A DNA stretch of 64,000 bases from Caenorhabditis remanei (taxonomy: Eukaryota > Nematoda > Chromadorea > Rhabditida > Rhabditidae), in contig NC_071328.1 of the NCBI RefSeq assembly GCF_010183535.1, positions 6,138,001 to 6,202,000 of the forward strand, read 5' to 3'. The position numbers and the translations under genes are program-made. The notes under the pieces are model-generated. The model made no database searches, was not told the DNA's origin, and saw only the letters and a list, made by a program, of their open reading frames with translations. Numbering within the stretch: position 1 is the stretch's first letter; each line of letters starts with the position of its first letter. Below are positions 23,900 through 41,617 of the stretch, piece by piece.

Positions 23900-25828
23900 T
23901 TAATTACGTCTTAACAACGGTTTCTTAGCAGAAGATGCTCCAGAAGCCATTGACGACGGTGTCATCGCTCGTTTTGACATTGGAGTTGAACATGTACGGG
24001 CGAGAGTTTCTTTTGGTGACGACGTCTTTGGTCCGCTCAACTGTTTACGTGTCGGTGTAATGAAGCTGATCATTTCCGAAGTTGCGGGTGACATGCAAGG
24101 CGGGAGGTCAACGTCGAAATTGAGCTTCTGAAATGCTTATTATTACATAGCTTGGTTGTGAGGGAGCAGGGAGTTTCTATAATTTGTAGTCTACTTGTGT
24201 CCCCAGAAGGTCCAGATGTCCAAACTCTTACCTTCGCCACTGGTTCCATTTTAGTCGACGACATCGGTGTCCTAAACATGGTTCTCTTCTGTGTTCTTGG
24301 TGTTCTCGAAGGCGTTGGTGATTGCAATCTTGTCTTCTCCTCTTTCTTTAATTGCAACTCAAACTTCAGTTCTCTTTTATGTTCCTCTTGCACAAATTTG
24401 ATATACTCGGAAGGTTCCATTCCCTGAATGAGAATCTGTGAGTTATCTTCATTCTCTTCCTGATACTTTCGATGTGCCGCCCGAATCTCCTTCTCTATCA
24501 CCGGCATCTGTGCCACCAACTCTCGTTCTCTCTTGTTATCTGGTAGTACATTCACTTTCTTATAGTAATCCGGTTGCCTTCGTTTCTCATCGATTCCCAA
24601 TTTCTCTTGCCAGACCACATTCCATTTCTCCACTAATTCATACACAACTTTGCATGATTTATATTTTTTATCCAATCGTTTTCTCTCATCTTTCAACTGT
24701 TCTAATATTTTCTCCGAGTTGATTGATGGTTCGAATGTGGCCAAATAGCGGCGTTCTCCTCTTGGAACCATACATTTTTCCCATAAATCATAAAGTTTCT
24801 CGAACTCCTCAGTCCAACGGAACTCGATATCTTCCAACCAATGTGTGTACAACGGTTTCAAGTCATTGTAATACGACTCCAAGGCGTCTACGATCTCGTC
24901 TGAGAATATAAAATCTTCAGAATCAATATTTCTGTCAAGAATATCTTTCAGTTCTTTATCTTCTTTTATATATTCCGCAACATTATTTGCCATACTTCTC
25001 CATTGTTTCATTTCGGTTTGAAGTTGTTCGATTCGATGCCAACGTTGACTCAAAAGTTCCTCCATTTCACGACAATCTTCAGTGTATTTTTGGAAGGCAG
25101 ACATTGGAAAGAGCTGAAATGTTATAATGTTGACATTATTTCGTCCTTAATGTGACCTTACCGTATGAATCTCATACTCGAAATCAAAATCAGAATCAAG
25201 CCGCCTTTTCAATCGATGAATCTTTTCGATCAAATTCTTCTGATCTTCATGTCTTTTCTGAAATTCTGTTTCCAAATTTTTTACTTCTTGCTGTAGATTT
25301 CGTCTCAATGCAATCGATCCTTCCTTTATGTCATCTGGTCTCTGGTATTCATTCATTTCTAATTCACTTCTCATTTTTCGAACGTTTTTCATGTCTTCAC
25401 TGATCGAGAGTCTTAACGAGCTGACCATATCTTTTTCGCCGGCTAACTGAAAAAAAAACACTTGCCCGTGTATTGTGCTGACAATGATGCTTCGGAAGGT
25501 TTCAGAAGAATGCTCCTTCGATTAAAAAAAAAAGTTACTCACCATGTCATCACAAAGACCTGAGATGTGTGTAAATGCACTTTCAACTCGTTTCAATCTC
25601 ATCGACTCCGACATATCCACCTCATCCCACAAATTTGACAGTTGTCGCATCGTTTCACGAATCTTTGCATCTACAGTCGAATACGCGTCGACTACGCTGT
25701 GTCTGAAAAATGCGATAAAAATTGAGATAGAATGCGTTATCCAAAAATTCTTGCGGGAAATCCTCAAATATCACACCAAAACAAATTTTGAATGATTTTG
25801 AATGATGAAAAACCTACCTTCGAGACAT
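23900..25828 (-). CDS. spd-1: PRC1/Ase1/MAP65 spindle midzone protein, probable SPD-1
   Basis: Five exons on the minus strand: 25828-25818 (MSR plus part of a codon), 25702-25543, 25446-25162, 25113-24232 and 24127-23900, giving 521 residues. The first 230 or so residues are coiled coil (LWDEVDMSESMRLKRVESAF, then the IHRLKRRLDSDFDFEYEIHT region). The spectrin-like microtubule-binding region follows, with FRWTEEFEKLYDLWEKCMVP and KSCKVVYELVEKWNVVWQEK, both hallmarks of MAP65/PRC1. A Ser/Thr-Pro-rich tail (SPTPSRTPRTQ, FITPTRK, SSPKETL) carries likely CDK sites and basic residues. PRC1 proteins crosslink antiparallel microtubules in anaphase and recruit centralspindlin and kinesins. Synteny with glrx-10 and vps-4 supports spd-1. 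As I recall, C. elegans SPD-1 is clearly longer (near 790 residues), so extra 3' exons or a species-specific shorter tail are possible; I found no further exon before 23900. Confidence 0.8.
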
Positions 25829-26263
25829 TTTGTGTGTTGTGAGTTGTCAAGTAGTTGAACGCTTTTCGTGAGTTTCGATTTCTGTAAAATTTAGCAGAAT
25901 AAATGCAAACTACAGAAAAGATACATTCCCGTATAAGAAAACAATGCGGAACAAAGGAGACGAGTTCACTCTAGAAGAGCTCGCTCATTTTCTTACTTTT
26001 AAATGGACAGTATTGATTTTGCGACAAAAATTTGCATGTTCACACCAAAAACTCCCCATAAAATCGGTAAAAATCAAAGAAAATCGATTTAAAATCAAGG
26101 ACAATCGGAGGTGAATTTGAATAATTGGCACTCTGCCAAGTTTCAAGATTCGAATTTCCCTCGCGGGCCGTCCGGAGGTTTCTAGGCCACGGCCACCCGG
26201 CCACATGGCGCGCATTCAAATTGATTTTTTCCGTAGTTTTTTTTTCTCACGTTCCGGATTCAG
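25829..26263. promoter_or_regulatory. 435-bp bidirectional promoter region
   Basis: This interval separates two divergently transcribed genes: the MAP65-family gene (-) and the helical protein gene (+). It contains a GC-rich patch near 26155-26210 (CGCGGGCCGTCCGG, GGCCACGGCCACCCGG) in otherwise AT-rich DNA. The + gene begins directly after CCGGATTCAG, a plausible SL acceptor. Shared promoter function is inferred from position. Confidence 0.4.
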
Positions 26264-29200
26264 ATGACAGGTCGGAGAAGTTGCCAACCTCGAAAATGTA
26301 TTCCAGGTAATTTTTGAATAATGATGTTTAAACGTGTTAAAGAATATTCGAAACTCACGAGAAGAACAAGAAAAAATCTAAGCATTTATGAAATTCCGCC
26401 GAATGTTTTGAGCGAAAAAGTTAACAAAAATTCAGCCCGAGCTTTATAACAATAATTATACTTCGTATTCATTGTCATTATCTCTTTTTAAAAATGTTTT
26501 GTCTCATCCTCTCATCCTCTCTCAACTCGAACTTTTTTTCAGTTCTGAACGATTTGAAAGAAGAACGATTTTCTGATGAAACCTTGTTCGACGATGAAAA
26601 AAATGTTGATTGCTCCATATTTACAACAATTTGGAAAAATCCAGAAAGAGTAATTCGCCGATTATGTTATTCTAATAACACAACAACGTTGTAGCTCTCC
26701 ATCGATTCTGATCACTCGTTGATGTTGGGCACATTGAATCGGGAAATTCACGAAGAAAACTACGCGAGCACATTAGCTGTGCTGAAAATTATGAAGAATT
26801 CTACAGGAAGCGAAGATAAAATCAATGGAACAATTGATAACCTCTACAAAATTCTTTTGTTGCAAACATTAAAAGTTGCGTCTGTTAAGAAGGTAAATTA
26901 AAATAAAACGTATCGGCTATGAAAAGAAACATGAATAAGATATCTTTCAATGAATTTGCTAGCTTATTGCCAAGGCTCCAACTCTGATTTTTTATTATTC
27001 AGATGGATCCTCATATAATGCTGGAGTGGCTCGACGCCGGCGACCGGTTATTTTGCAACTCGATTCCACGGGAGAACTATGCAATTCTAAAGCTGTATTT
27101 TCTGTGTCAGAATCGAAAGTTGAAATTGGAGGTAATTCAGACAAATCTTCATTTATATAAACGCTTGAAAGTGTTCTGAGACTTGCAAAGAAAATTATCG
27201 AGTCCGGTTCACAAAAATCTTTGTTAGTGAAGTTTTTCAAAGTCGAAAAATAAGCTGTTTTTCAGTGTTTCTCCTGTGGCTGTGTTCAGAAATACTTCAT
27301 CAAATTGTACACCGAAGACGAGAACACTCGGTTGATCGCAGCCCTAAACTCGCTAATAACCTCGAAATCGATGAATCTCAATCCGATAATAGAAAGTGAG
27401 TTTTGATGAGAACCTCAGCCATCTGCGCCTTTGTAGATTATTGTCTCATGAAGATTGTCCTTGTAGATGTTTCTTAGAAGCGTGCGAAACAGCTGTTCAA
27501 TATTCATAAAACTAGACTTTTAATAGTGAAGGAATTTAAAATTTAGGGGTGAGGACATCTAGATCTTCCTCGTGGACCCAGTAGCTTCATTTCTAATTGT
27601 ATCCATTCATTACAGTCTTATTATTTTCCAGGAATATACAACTCACTGCCAAAAATCTCTTCTATCGATTACTTCGAATACTACACTGAGCTTCTCGGAG
27701 AATTAGAAAACTGTTCTGTTATCGATGGGGCGGATTCCAATATGAAACTCAAAAGACTTATTCAATTGATAGGAATTTTGTGTGAATTACGGCAAGCAGA
27801 TGTTCCAAAAGCATGCTCGAACCTGTATGCATTGATTCGTTTATCGAAGTATGATGAGATAAAGGTACAGACATCTGAACTCGCTCTTTCCAGTTGAAAA
27901 GTTCAAGATCGACCGTTTTTTTTTCATTATTTTAGACAGCATTTTTCAGAGAGATTTGATTATCCCAATAATTCTTCGAAACAAGCTTCTTCCCAAAATT
28001 TTCGATAGCATCATGTCATCTGGATGCAATACCACACTTCTTTCGGATCGAAATTCTGTTCAAAAAATGGCAGAATTAGTGAAAAATGAAAAGTATTCCT
28101 ATGCAAAACAAGCAAGTGCTTTATTTTCACCCCTGCAATTGTTGAATCAAATTTATTCAGGTAATTTGAAATATAACATCGGAAAAAGCAGGAAATTAGA
28201 TTTTCAGAGTTTGACGCCTGGGAAAGTTCATCTATAACAAGTTTAATTAAAAATCGATTGAATGAATTGAAGATGGGATCTTCGGAAGCGACGATTTCAT
28301 TTTTCTATTTCATCAGTCTGATTTATAGAAATGGTTAGTTGCGAAGCTGCGATCCCACAAACACTTCAATTATTCATCAAGATTCCAATCAAATTCAACT
28401 TTTTCAGAACCGTCACTTGTTGACAATTTGGTGGATTATCTGAAACTACAGTTCCAGAATTCGACAACGATCAGTGTGAAGGTAAGGAGAAAAGTTTATC
28501 TTATTCGAATTTCAAATTTAAGTACATCTTTTCACTTTACGATCCAATTTTTAATTTAAGGTTATTATCCTCTATATTCTGGAAGTGATTGAAATTCTTG
28601 CTGGTCCCAATTCGGCATTCCATCCTTACATCAAAGAAAACAATCCGAAAACTGGACTCATTCTGGATTCAGAGCTGGAAATCGTACTCGAATATATTCA
28701 AGATTTCTCAAGTTTGGAAATCCATCTGTTTCTGCAGAAGAGAAAATTTTCGGACGATGAACACTCAATGTTAATGAAGCAGTTGAAGAATCTGAAGATT
28801 TATGTCAATAATGACGAGTTTTGGAAGGCTTTACTGAAAACAGTTGATGAAGATTCAGTAATTTTCATTGAAAACCAGCTGCAAATTCTCATGAATCGAC
28901 AGAATCAGAAGTCAATAAATCAACGGATTGAACAAATTTTCCAAAGGATTCTTCCGAAGGAAACGATGGATTTCCAAAAAGACATTAAAAATATAGAAAT
29001 GCTTCTGCTGAAGTTTCCACAGGTTCTTCTGAATTTATCGGATTCCGATTACAAATTATTGCCCCCGACGACAACGATATCACTGGCTAGCACCTTAATT
29101 TTTGGATTCGCCGCTGTTTTTGAAGGGAATGGTAAGGGTTTTTGCGAGTGTTAATTATAAGTGTTACTAAAATTTCGAGAGTTTTCTTTTTTTAGTGGGA

Positions 29201-29924
29201 TAGTTTTTCGTTTTCAATATTCTGTTTTTCTTCAGAATCCAAAATAACAACTCTCTTCCATCGTCTTCACTCCAAACTCAATCCTACCTCGCCCATTTCT
29301 GATCAGGGACCCCTCGAGATCATAGAAGATATCGCTGAAAAAATCCGATCAAAACAGCTATCAGGAGATCTGAAAATTGGATTTCTCAAGGAAATTTACA
29401 GTATGAAACCAGAAAATGCCACTAAAAAAGAACGGATAGCTCAAGTTTCATCAATTCTATTCGAGAAACTGGCCGGAGTATTTCAAAAGTTGGGAGATGC
29501 AAACGGAAATAGTCCGTTTTGTCAATTGGCGACAATAATTGATGAATTCGTGAAAAAGACAGGAGAAGTTGTTCCGAATTATCAAATACGAAGAAGTGTT
29601 TGTGAGAGAGCAATGGAAGGGTTTGCAATAGGTGCAGAGAGATGGAACTGGTTATTCTTAAGGAGAAAGATTTTGGCAGTTTTGAGTTCAGCCGAAGAGG
29701 ATCATGAATTAATGGAACGATTGATGAGAATTATCAACAAGAATGAGGTAAATTCAAGATTTTGTATCCGAGAACCTATTAAAAGCAGTGGAAATGTTGA
29801 ATTTAATTCCAGCTAGAGCGATTGTACTTCTTCTTTAAAGATAAATCTTCTATTCCAGGCTCTCCTCGCCAAACTACGCGATAACAAAGAATTCCTTAAG
29901 TTGGAACAATCACTGGATGTATAG
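26264..29924 (+). CDS. Large helical protein (799 aa), unknown, solenoid-like
   Basis: Twelve exons join in phase: 26264-26306, 26543-26649, 26695-26892, 27003-27131, 27266-27395, 27632-27864, 27950-28160, 28208-28333, 28408-28481, 28561-29131, 29236-29747 and 29859-29924. The product has no signal peptide or membrane span. It is rich in leucine, isoleucine and lysine/glutamate helices over most of its length (for example LKRLIQLIGILCELRQADV, VIILYILEVIEILAG, QRIEQIFQRILPKETMDF), which suggests an alpha-solenoid of HEAT/ARM type. A cysteine-rich patch CFSCGC sits near residue 160. I do not recognise the family. The ATG lies exactly after a TTCAG, so SL trans-splicing is likely. It is followed after 457 bases by the ZCCHC8-like gene in the same orientation, a spacing compatible with an operon. 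Confidence 0.68.
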
Positions 29925-30380
29925 CTTCCTGACCTCCAATCAACTTTATACACAATGTATTCACCTCTCTAGATCTTCAGTAAAAACCGGTGGAACGATC
30001 GAAGAAATGATATCAACATGATACTATACGGGTGTTCAATTTTTAATCATGTTCTTACGTTGTTAAATGTTTTTTGCTGTTGTTCAGTGAATAAGGTTTG
30101 ATATGTTTTCTTGGAAAATAACACTATTTTTTTTCAACTTAAAATGCTTTCATTTTGCTTATCTTGAACCACACAGTTAGTTTTTCTCTGTGATGTTATA
30201 TTTTATCACTGAAAATGCAACGATTCGAAGAATTTTCATCCAATTGGACTGAACTTATTTCTGGACCTTCCAAAATTTCCAGCTACTTCATTATTTTTTG
30301 CAGCCCGTTTTCATTTCATTCTGCTCATTCGTTCATTCATCTTTTCCTATCTTCCCTATATATTTTTTTTGAAATTTCAG
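29925..30380. other. Intercistronic spacer, possible operon junction
   Basis: 457 bases between two same-strand genes. Contains the 3' UTR of the upstream gene, then a U-rich tract (about 30340-30373) and TTTCAG immediately before the next start codon. This is the layout of an SL2-type operon junction, although the distance is longer than the usual 100 bases, so independent SL1-spliced transcription is equally possible. Confidence 0.35.
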
Positions 30381-31759
30381 ATGTCAGAAGACGGTGAACT
30401 GAAAGATTCTCCGAATACAGAATCATTGAACGACGATTTATTCACGATCGATCGAAATCATTCGGGAATCATTCCGAATGAAGATTTTCATGATTTAGAA
30501 GTAGGCGACGAGCATTGCAATACTCCAGATGGCACTTCAAAGACAGCTGAAGGAGAATCGACGCCAAGTGAATGGATGAAACAAATGAGAAAGAGAATGC
30601 TGGAACCGGTACGGACGGATTTCTAGAATTTTTGTTACATCATCGAAAATTCCAGGCAGATGCAGTGACCGGTGAAAGCCCAGAACCAAAGCGACGCCGA
30701 GTGAATCTATGTTTCAATTGTCGTGGCGAACACTCAATTTCTCAATGTCCAGAACCGAAAGATTTTCAAGCGATTCGAAAAAATAAGCAAGAGTTTCTGA
30801 ATGATAAGCAACAATCAGCTGGAAATGGAGGAAGAATATCCAAAATCACGAGTGAGAAAGAAGAGAAATTCAAGCCAGGACGTTTGAGTCAAAAACTTCG
30901 AGACGCTCTGAATCTCGGGCCTGACGATATTCCAGAATGGGTTTACAGAATGAGAAGAATGGGTTTCCATCGTGGATATCCACCCGGTTATTTGAGAAAA
31001 TCACTGAAAAAAGAGTTTGAAACTCTGAAGATATTCTCGGAAGATTCAAAAAAATCAGATGGAATTGATGATGAAAAACTCCCCGCGCCCTCTGTTCAAA
31101 CTGAAAAAGTGCACTTCTATATGGGATTCAATAAATCATATCGCGCGTTGAGAGACCGAGAAAATGGGAAATTCGAGGTTCCTCCGTTTGATGTCTTTTG
31201 TGAAATGTTGCAAACGGTAAGGAGAAGTCGTCTGGACACCTGTGTTAACATTTTACTTTCAGGAAGTGTCGCGTGATCATGAACATTCGGAGAAGAGCCG
31301 TCTCCGTGAGAATAGTCTGCGTCGTTCGGAACTTCAGAAGAAACGAGAAGAAGAGAAGTTGAAGGGATCTCAAGAAGAAGAAGATGATGATGGATTCGTG
31401 GTTGACCGTAAGAAAACTGAAGATTCAGAAGAGAAAGGAGATGCCGTTGATATTTCTGATGAAGAGGAAGAAACGAGAGAGAAAACTCCAGTTAGAGATG
31501 AAAAAATGGTGCGATTAGTCGTATTTCGAAAAAAAAACAACAATTTTTTCAGGGTGAATCAATTCATCAACTCATTGGAACTCCTATTATCTCCCGTCGC
31601 GACGCAAATGGCTCCTGGATTTCTGAAACCACTCCCAGTTTGGAGGCATTTGCTGTCGGAATAGTACCATTCGAAGCGAAAGAAGAGGAACAAAAACGTG
31701 GCATTTTCAAGAAGATTATGAGCAAATTGAGAGGGAAAACTGAGGGAGAAGAGAAATAA
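30381..31759 (+). CDS. ZCCHC8-like zinc knuckle and PSP-domain protein (NEXT complex)
   Basis: Four exons: 30381-30608, 30656-31216, 31263-31508 and 31553-31759, giving 413 residues. After an acidic N-terminus comes a zinc knuckle CFNCRGEHSISQCPEP (residues ~95-110). The PSP domain follows (residues ~152-190): LRDALNLGPDDIPEWVYRM, then RMGFHRGYPPGYL. This knuckle-plus-PSP pair is diagnostic of ZCCHC8. ZCCHC8 is the scaffold of the nuclear exosome targeting complex with MTR4 and RBM7 and directs non-coding transcripts to decay. The second half is charged and includes an EEE/DDD-rich run (GSQEEEDDDGFVVDRKK). The knuckle has C-x2-C-x3-H-x4-C spacing, one residue shorter than the canonical form. 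The start codon directly follows TTTCAG. The C-terminal EEEQKRGIFKKIMSKLRGK is a basic helix of unknown role. Confidence 0.85.
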
Positions 31760-32518
31760 TTCGTGTTATTTTATTGCTGATTTTCGCTTTAAATTTATAT
31801 GTTCAGTTCTGTTTTCCCCTACCCGATACTTCTACAACTCCCAGTGTTTTGTCCTCTTTTTCTCTACCGTCTCTTATTGATTGCTTACTCTTTCTTCAAC
31901 ATTTCTACCGACCACAGTCCAACTCTTATTCTAACACCATACAAATTGCGTCATACTTATTTATTATTTTAATGATTTCTCACTTTATTTATTACTTTTC
32001 CTCTTTCTGAAGAAAGTAGACGTTGATCAGTCTCATTCAGATTACTGATTGAACTTCTAAGAGCGAAATTAATTCTTCTTTCGATAAGAACAAATGAGAA
32101 TGACTGTTTTTCTTTACAAAGTTTCGTAAGACATGTGTTTTTCTCTAGAACTTTCCCTCGTGTGTTATTTTTGTTTCAAAATCCTTTTAAAATCATCATT
32201 TTCTTTCCCAATACTACAGTTACATCGTTTCTTCTCGCAGCTTTTCTCCTGAATGTTGTTAAATTATTTCCTTTTCAGAACACTTTATTTCCTTCAAAAA
32301 CTTTATTCGTTTTCTCACTGTACCATATGAAATTAACTTTTTCGTCTTACTAAATCCAATTGCTTCCCGATATTCAATATACCTCTCTCTTTCTCTTTTA
32401 CTCACACATGTTTCATTCTTCAGTTATTCATCAGTTTTCTATTTATGATCAGTAATCTCTCCATTTTTATGCCAAACAACTAAATATAAACCTGAAATTT
32501 ATTTTTTTCAGAAAAACC
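31760..32518. other. Intergenic spacer before glrx-10
   Basis: Pyrimidine-rich, about 0.76 kb, mainly 3' UTR of the ZCCHC8-like gene followed by the presumed promoter of glrx-10. TTTTTTTCAG ends about eight bases before the glrx-10 start. No other feature is visible. Confidence 0.5.
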
Positions 32519-32884
32519 ATGTCAAAGGCTTTCGTCGACGGACTTCTTCAATCCTCAAAGGTTGTCGTCTTCAGCAAATCGTACTGCCCGTATTGTCATA
32601 AGGCTCGTGCTGCCCTCGAATCGGTCAGTGTGAAGCCCGATGCCCTTCAATGGGTCGAAATTGATGAGCGCAAGGATTGCGATGAGATTCAAAATTATCT
32701 TGGGGTGAGTTGATTATGAACTTTTGCCATTCTTCAATGCATTAATTTTCAGTCGCTAACCGGAGCCCGTTCCGTGCCACGTGTCTTCATCAACGGAAAA
32801 TTTTTCGGAGGAGGTGACGACACTGCTGCCGCCGCGAAGAACGGAAAGCTTGCCAAGCTTCTTCAAGACGCTGGAGCCATCTAA
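32519..32884 (+). CDS. glrx-10: Dithiol glutaredoxin
   Basis: Two exons, 32519-32704 and 32753-32884, encode 105 residues, a full-length single-domain glutaredoxin. The active site is CPYC (residues 23-26). The cis-proline loop is SVPRVF, the glutathione-binding GG motif is FFGGGDD, and a C-terminal helix KLAKLLQDAG closes the fold. The enzyme reduces protein disulfides and protein-glutathione mixed disulfides using glutathione, in the cytosol as there is no targeting peptide. The intron splits the gene after NYLG, a common place in nematode glutaredoxins. TTTCAG just before the ATG suggests SL trans-splicing. The match to C. elegans GLRX-10 is strong, and its position beside spd-1 and vps-4 agrees. 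Confidence 0.93.
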
Positions 32885-33145
32885 ATTACTTTCTTTTTTT
32901 CTGGAATGTCTATTTGTTCAACATTGCCTGATATATAATTTATGTTTCTTTTTTAGTTTTTGAAAACCTTATTTGAGTAAATTTTTGGAAAAACTTTATC
33001 GACACCTCCAAGACAAAATATCAAGTGAAATAGGTACATTTATTAAACAAAAATAAAGAAATTTCACGTAAATTGTCAGTCTTGCAAATAAATGAATGAT
33101 AAGTGAGAACCCGAAAAGAAGTGAAAAATATCAGAAATCATTTGT

Positions 33146-34883
33146 TCAAGAATACATGGAGCTGATAAGAATATCGTCTTCATCTGAATCCTGTTGAAGG
33201 ATACTGTGTCCACCACGTCGATTTCTGAATCCTGTCTTCTGTCGGGATCTTCTTTTGATTACAGTAACCACGGCAACGGAAAGAATGACAAAAGCAGCCA
33301 AAGCAAAGAGAATGTGAGTGTATTGGATGGTTACGGTACCTGAAATAATACGCTCTATATAGAAATTAATTGAGTTTTTGGTAAAAGCGCTCCATTGACA
33401 AACCTGAAGACTCGGCGACTACTGTAGTTGTCTCCTTCACCACTGCTGCTACCGTATTCGCCATGTTGCTCTCCCGTGGTGGAGCAACTCCTTCTCGAGC
33501 CATCGGAGCACCTCCTCTGCAAAATTGATGAATTATTAGTGTCTTTTTTCCAATTTTTCTTTTCCCTGTTTCCAAATTCTATTTCAACTCACTCCATAAA
33601 AAATTCCGGAAAATCTGTGATCTCCTGTTGGAGAATTTCAGATAATAGAGGCTCTTCATAAGCCATTCTCTTCAACTTTGGAGAAATCAATCAATAATCA
33701 GAACGAGGAAGAGAAGAAGGAGAAATTGGGGATGACGTAAGAAGGGGGAGCAGCAGAAGGGTAAAGATAAGAAAAAGAAAAAGGAAATAACTATGAGGTC
33801 GTCAAAAACGACAGCAATTAAATATTTCGTTGGTTTTTCGGTTCGAGAAAGAAGACTCAATGGCTGCAAAGATGACGAAAATTGGGGTTAATTTCAATAT
33901 TTTATGAATGTTGCTTATTTCACACGAAGTGTACATTTATAACGGTTGAGTTAAAGAATCTACCATAACATATTTCTATAACAACAGCAGGACATCCGGA
34001 TACAAGAACATACAGAGAGATTTTTTTTAATTAAAAAGTTCAAGTTTCATTAAGAAGGGCTGAAATCGTAAATTCAAATTGATTTCAGATTTTGTATAGT
34101 CTGTTTCTACAACGTTAATTTGTTAATCTGATACAGAAACATTTTTTTTAGTGAGAAGAAGTTTCTGGAGAGAAGACCCTCAATTTTAAGTCAAAAAAGG
34201 GAATTCGATTTGGCAGGACGTCAATTTCAAAATAAGTGCCCTTTATTGGTTTTTTTTTTAAATATTGGTATCCCTCCTCCCGCTTTTGTCATCTATCTGG
34301 TGAATTTTAGATTTTCTCAATCAACTCTAGTACTTCTCCTTCCCGAAAAAAAAAGAAATTCTCACCTCCTTCCATCTCCACAATTCCATTCATCCGATCC
34401 GTCAGTGCACTGTTGAATTCCATCACATACATCATAATGGGCGATACATTCTCCATTTCTACACGCCCATTCCCATTCTCCTAAAACATGGATTCAGATT
34501 TCAGAAATTCAAGAATATCATGTTGTTTAGTTGGATCCATTACAGACAGAGTTCAATATAGCGAACTTACTGACTTTGATTTTTTGAAAAGAAAAAACTC
34601 ACGGGGACACTGTGGCAATACCGGTCGTTGTGCTAATCGGTCGATGTTTGATTGTGGCTCGTACTGAAAAAAAAGTTGTTCTTTACAATATGTAGATTTT
34701 CTTTTATTTTCTCTTTTTCTAGGCTATCTTTGCTTATTTTCTTTCTTTTTCGAAATTTCAAGTTCCCGCATTTTCTCATAACTACAGTATCCCTCGAACT
34801 ACCGTTCCCCTATCACAATTACAGTAACCAACCTGTGCATTCACTCGATAAATCATCAAAAAGATCAGGAAAGCGACGTTCAT
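33146..34883 (-). CDS. Single-pass membrane protein with one LDL-receptor class A domain
   Basis: Five exons on the minus strand: 34883-34833, 34663-34603, 34480-34366, 33516-33404 and 33339-33146, giving 177 residues. The first exon encodes a signal peptide (MNVAFLIFLMIYRVNAQ). A short linker leads to one LDLa module: QCPREWEWACRNGECIAHYD followed by VCDGIQQCTDGSDEWNCGDG, with all six cysteines and the calcium-binding DGSDE motif. A Ser/Thr-rich stalk (VVKETTTVVAESS) comes next, then a transmembrane helix (HILFALAAFVILSVAVVTV) with a KRRSRQK stop-transfer. The cytoplasmic tail is acidic and ends QQDSDEDDILISSMYS. It could be a small cell-surface receptor or cofactor; I know no named orthologue. 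A second first exon (33666-33593) is described separately. Confidence 0.8.
33593..33666 (-). CDS. Probable alternative first exon of the LDLa gene
   Basis: An ATG at 33666 opens MAYEEPLLSEILQQEITDFP, ending at a GTGAGT donor after 33593 with two bases left over. That is the same phase as the LDLa exon, so it can splice onto the common exon 33516-33404 and read through the stalk, membrane helix and tail. The resulting isoform would lack the signal peptide and the LDLa module. There is no convincing splice acceptor in front of it, which argues for a separate promoter and not an internal cassette exon. It could also be chance. Confidence 0.45.
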
Positions 34884-35840
34884 TCTGGACGAAGAGAGTA
34901 TTTCGAAATTGACCAAAAGAGTGGGGACGCAGCTTCTTCTCTTCTGAAGAGCATTCGCCTCCTCCACGTCTTCTGATCGATGGAAAAACGAGAGACGCAG
35001 AGAAATTAGAGAGTGAGATAGTGTGTGGAGACGAGAGACGACAGAGAACGAGAGAGAATGGAGCCGTCAGAAAGAGAGAAAGAAATAGAATCATCTGCCG
35101 TGTTGTTCTAATGGATAATACCAAGAAGATGGACGGATTTAGGACGATTTAAATGACGTTTCCTCCAAAAAATTCCATTTCGAAACATTCTAATTTTAGT
35201 AAGTGCGATCTATTGTACTCTGACTTTCAGAAATTTCAATTAAGCATACATTCTGACATTCCAAATCTGAAACTCCTTTAATCCTTCTTGAATCTTTTTT
35301 CCTTTCTGTTTCGCTCAAATGATTCTCACCCAAAAATCTTTTGCTTCCCCATCTAATCCTAAATTCATAGAAAACAAACGCTATACAACGTCGTAGAGGG
35401 TGTCAATCTTCATCATCATTTACAATAGAAATATACTTTTAAAAGTGTGTGCAGTTTCTGGGGGAATCAAAGAATCGGGGAGAATATAAGAAACAACAAT
35501 ATGGTAAATAGTGGGAGTTAAGGTCAAAGTGGGAGCTGCTTCCAAGTCTAACGTCTTCAGAATCCGAAGCATTCAGATGGGTCCCAATATTCCAAGTCAG
35601 GAGTTCTAAAAAGGGCTTTCTAGGCTAGAAGTTACAGACGGAATATCGGAGCATCATTGGATATAATCACGAAAACAAAGGACACAGAGACCTGAAATTC
35701 GAGAAAACAGGGCTAAAAAGGAGAATAGCTGAAAGGGAAAAAGGAAAAACATACAAAATTGAATGTGGTATAATTAATATAAGACAGTTATTTACAACCA
35801 GCTCAAAAGAAAAAACAAAGAAAAAAGTAAATTAGATCAA
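34884..35840. other. Intergenic region between LDLa gene and vps-4
   Basis: The part next to the LDLa start is GA-rich (GAGAGA-type runs around 34970-35060) and probably holds its promoter. Short minus-strand frames here (34819-35124) are low complexity. The right part is the vps-4 3' UTR. I see no other gene. Confidence 0.5.

Positions 35841-41617
<5,777 letters not shown>

Noticed and set aside
24152..24911. Plus-strand frames of 62-94 residues
   Set aside because: Shadows of the large coding exon of the MAP65-family gene on the minus strand.
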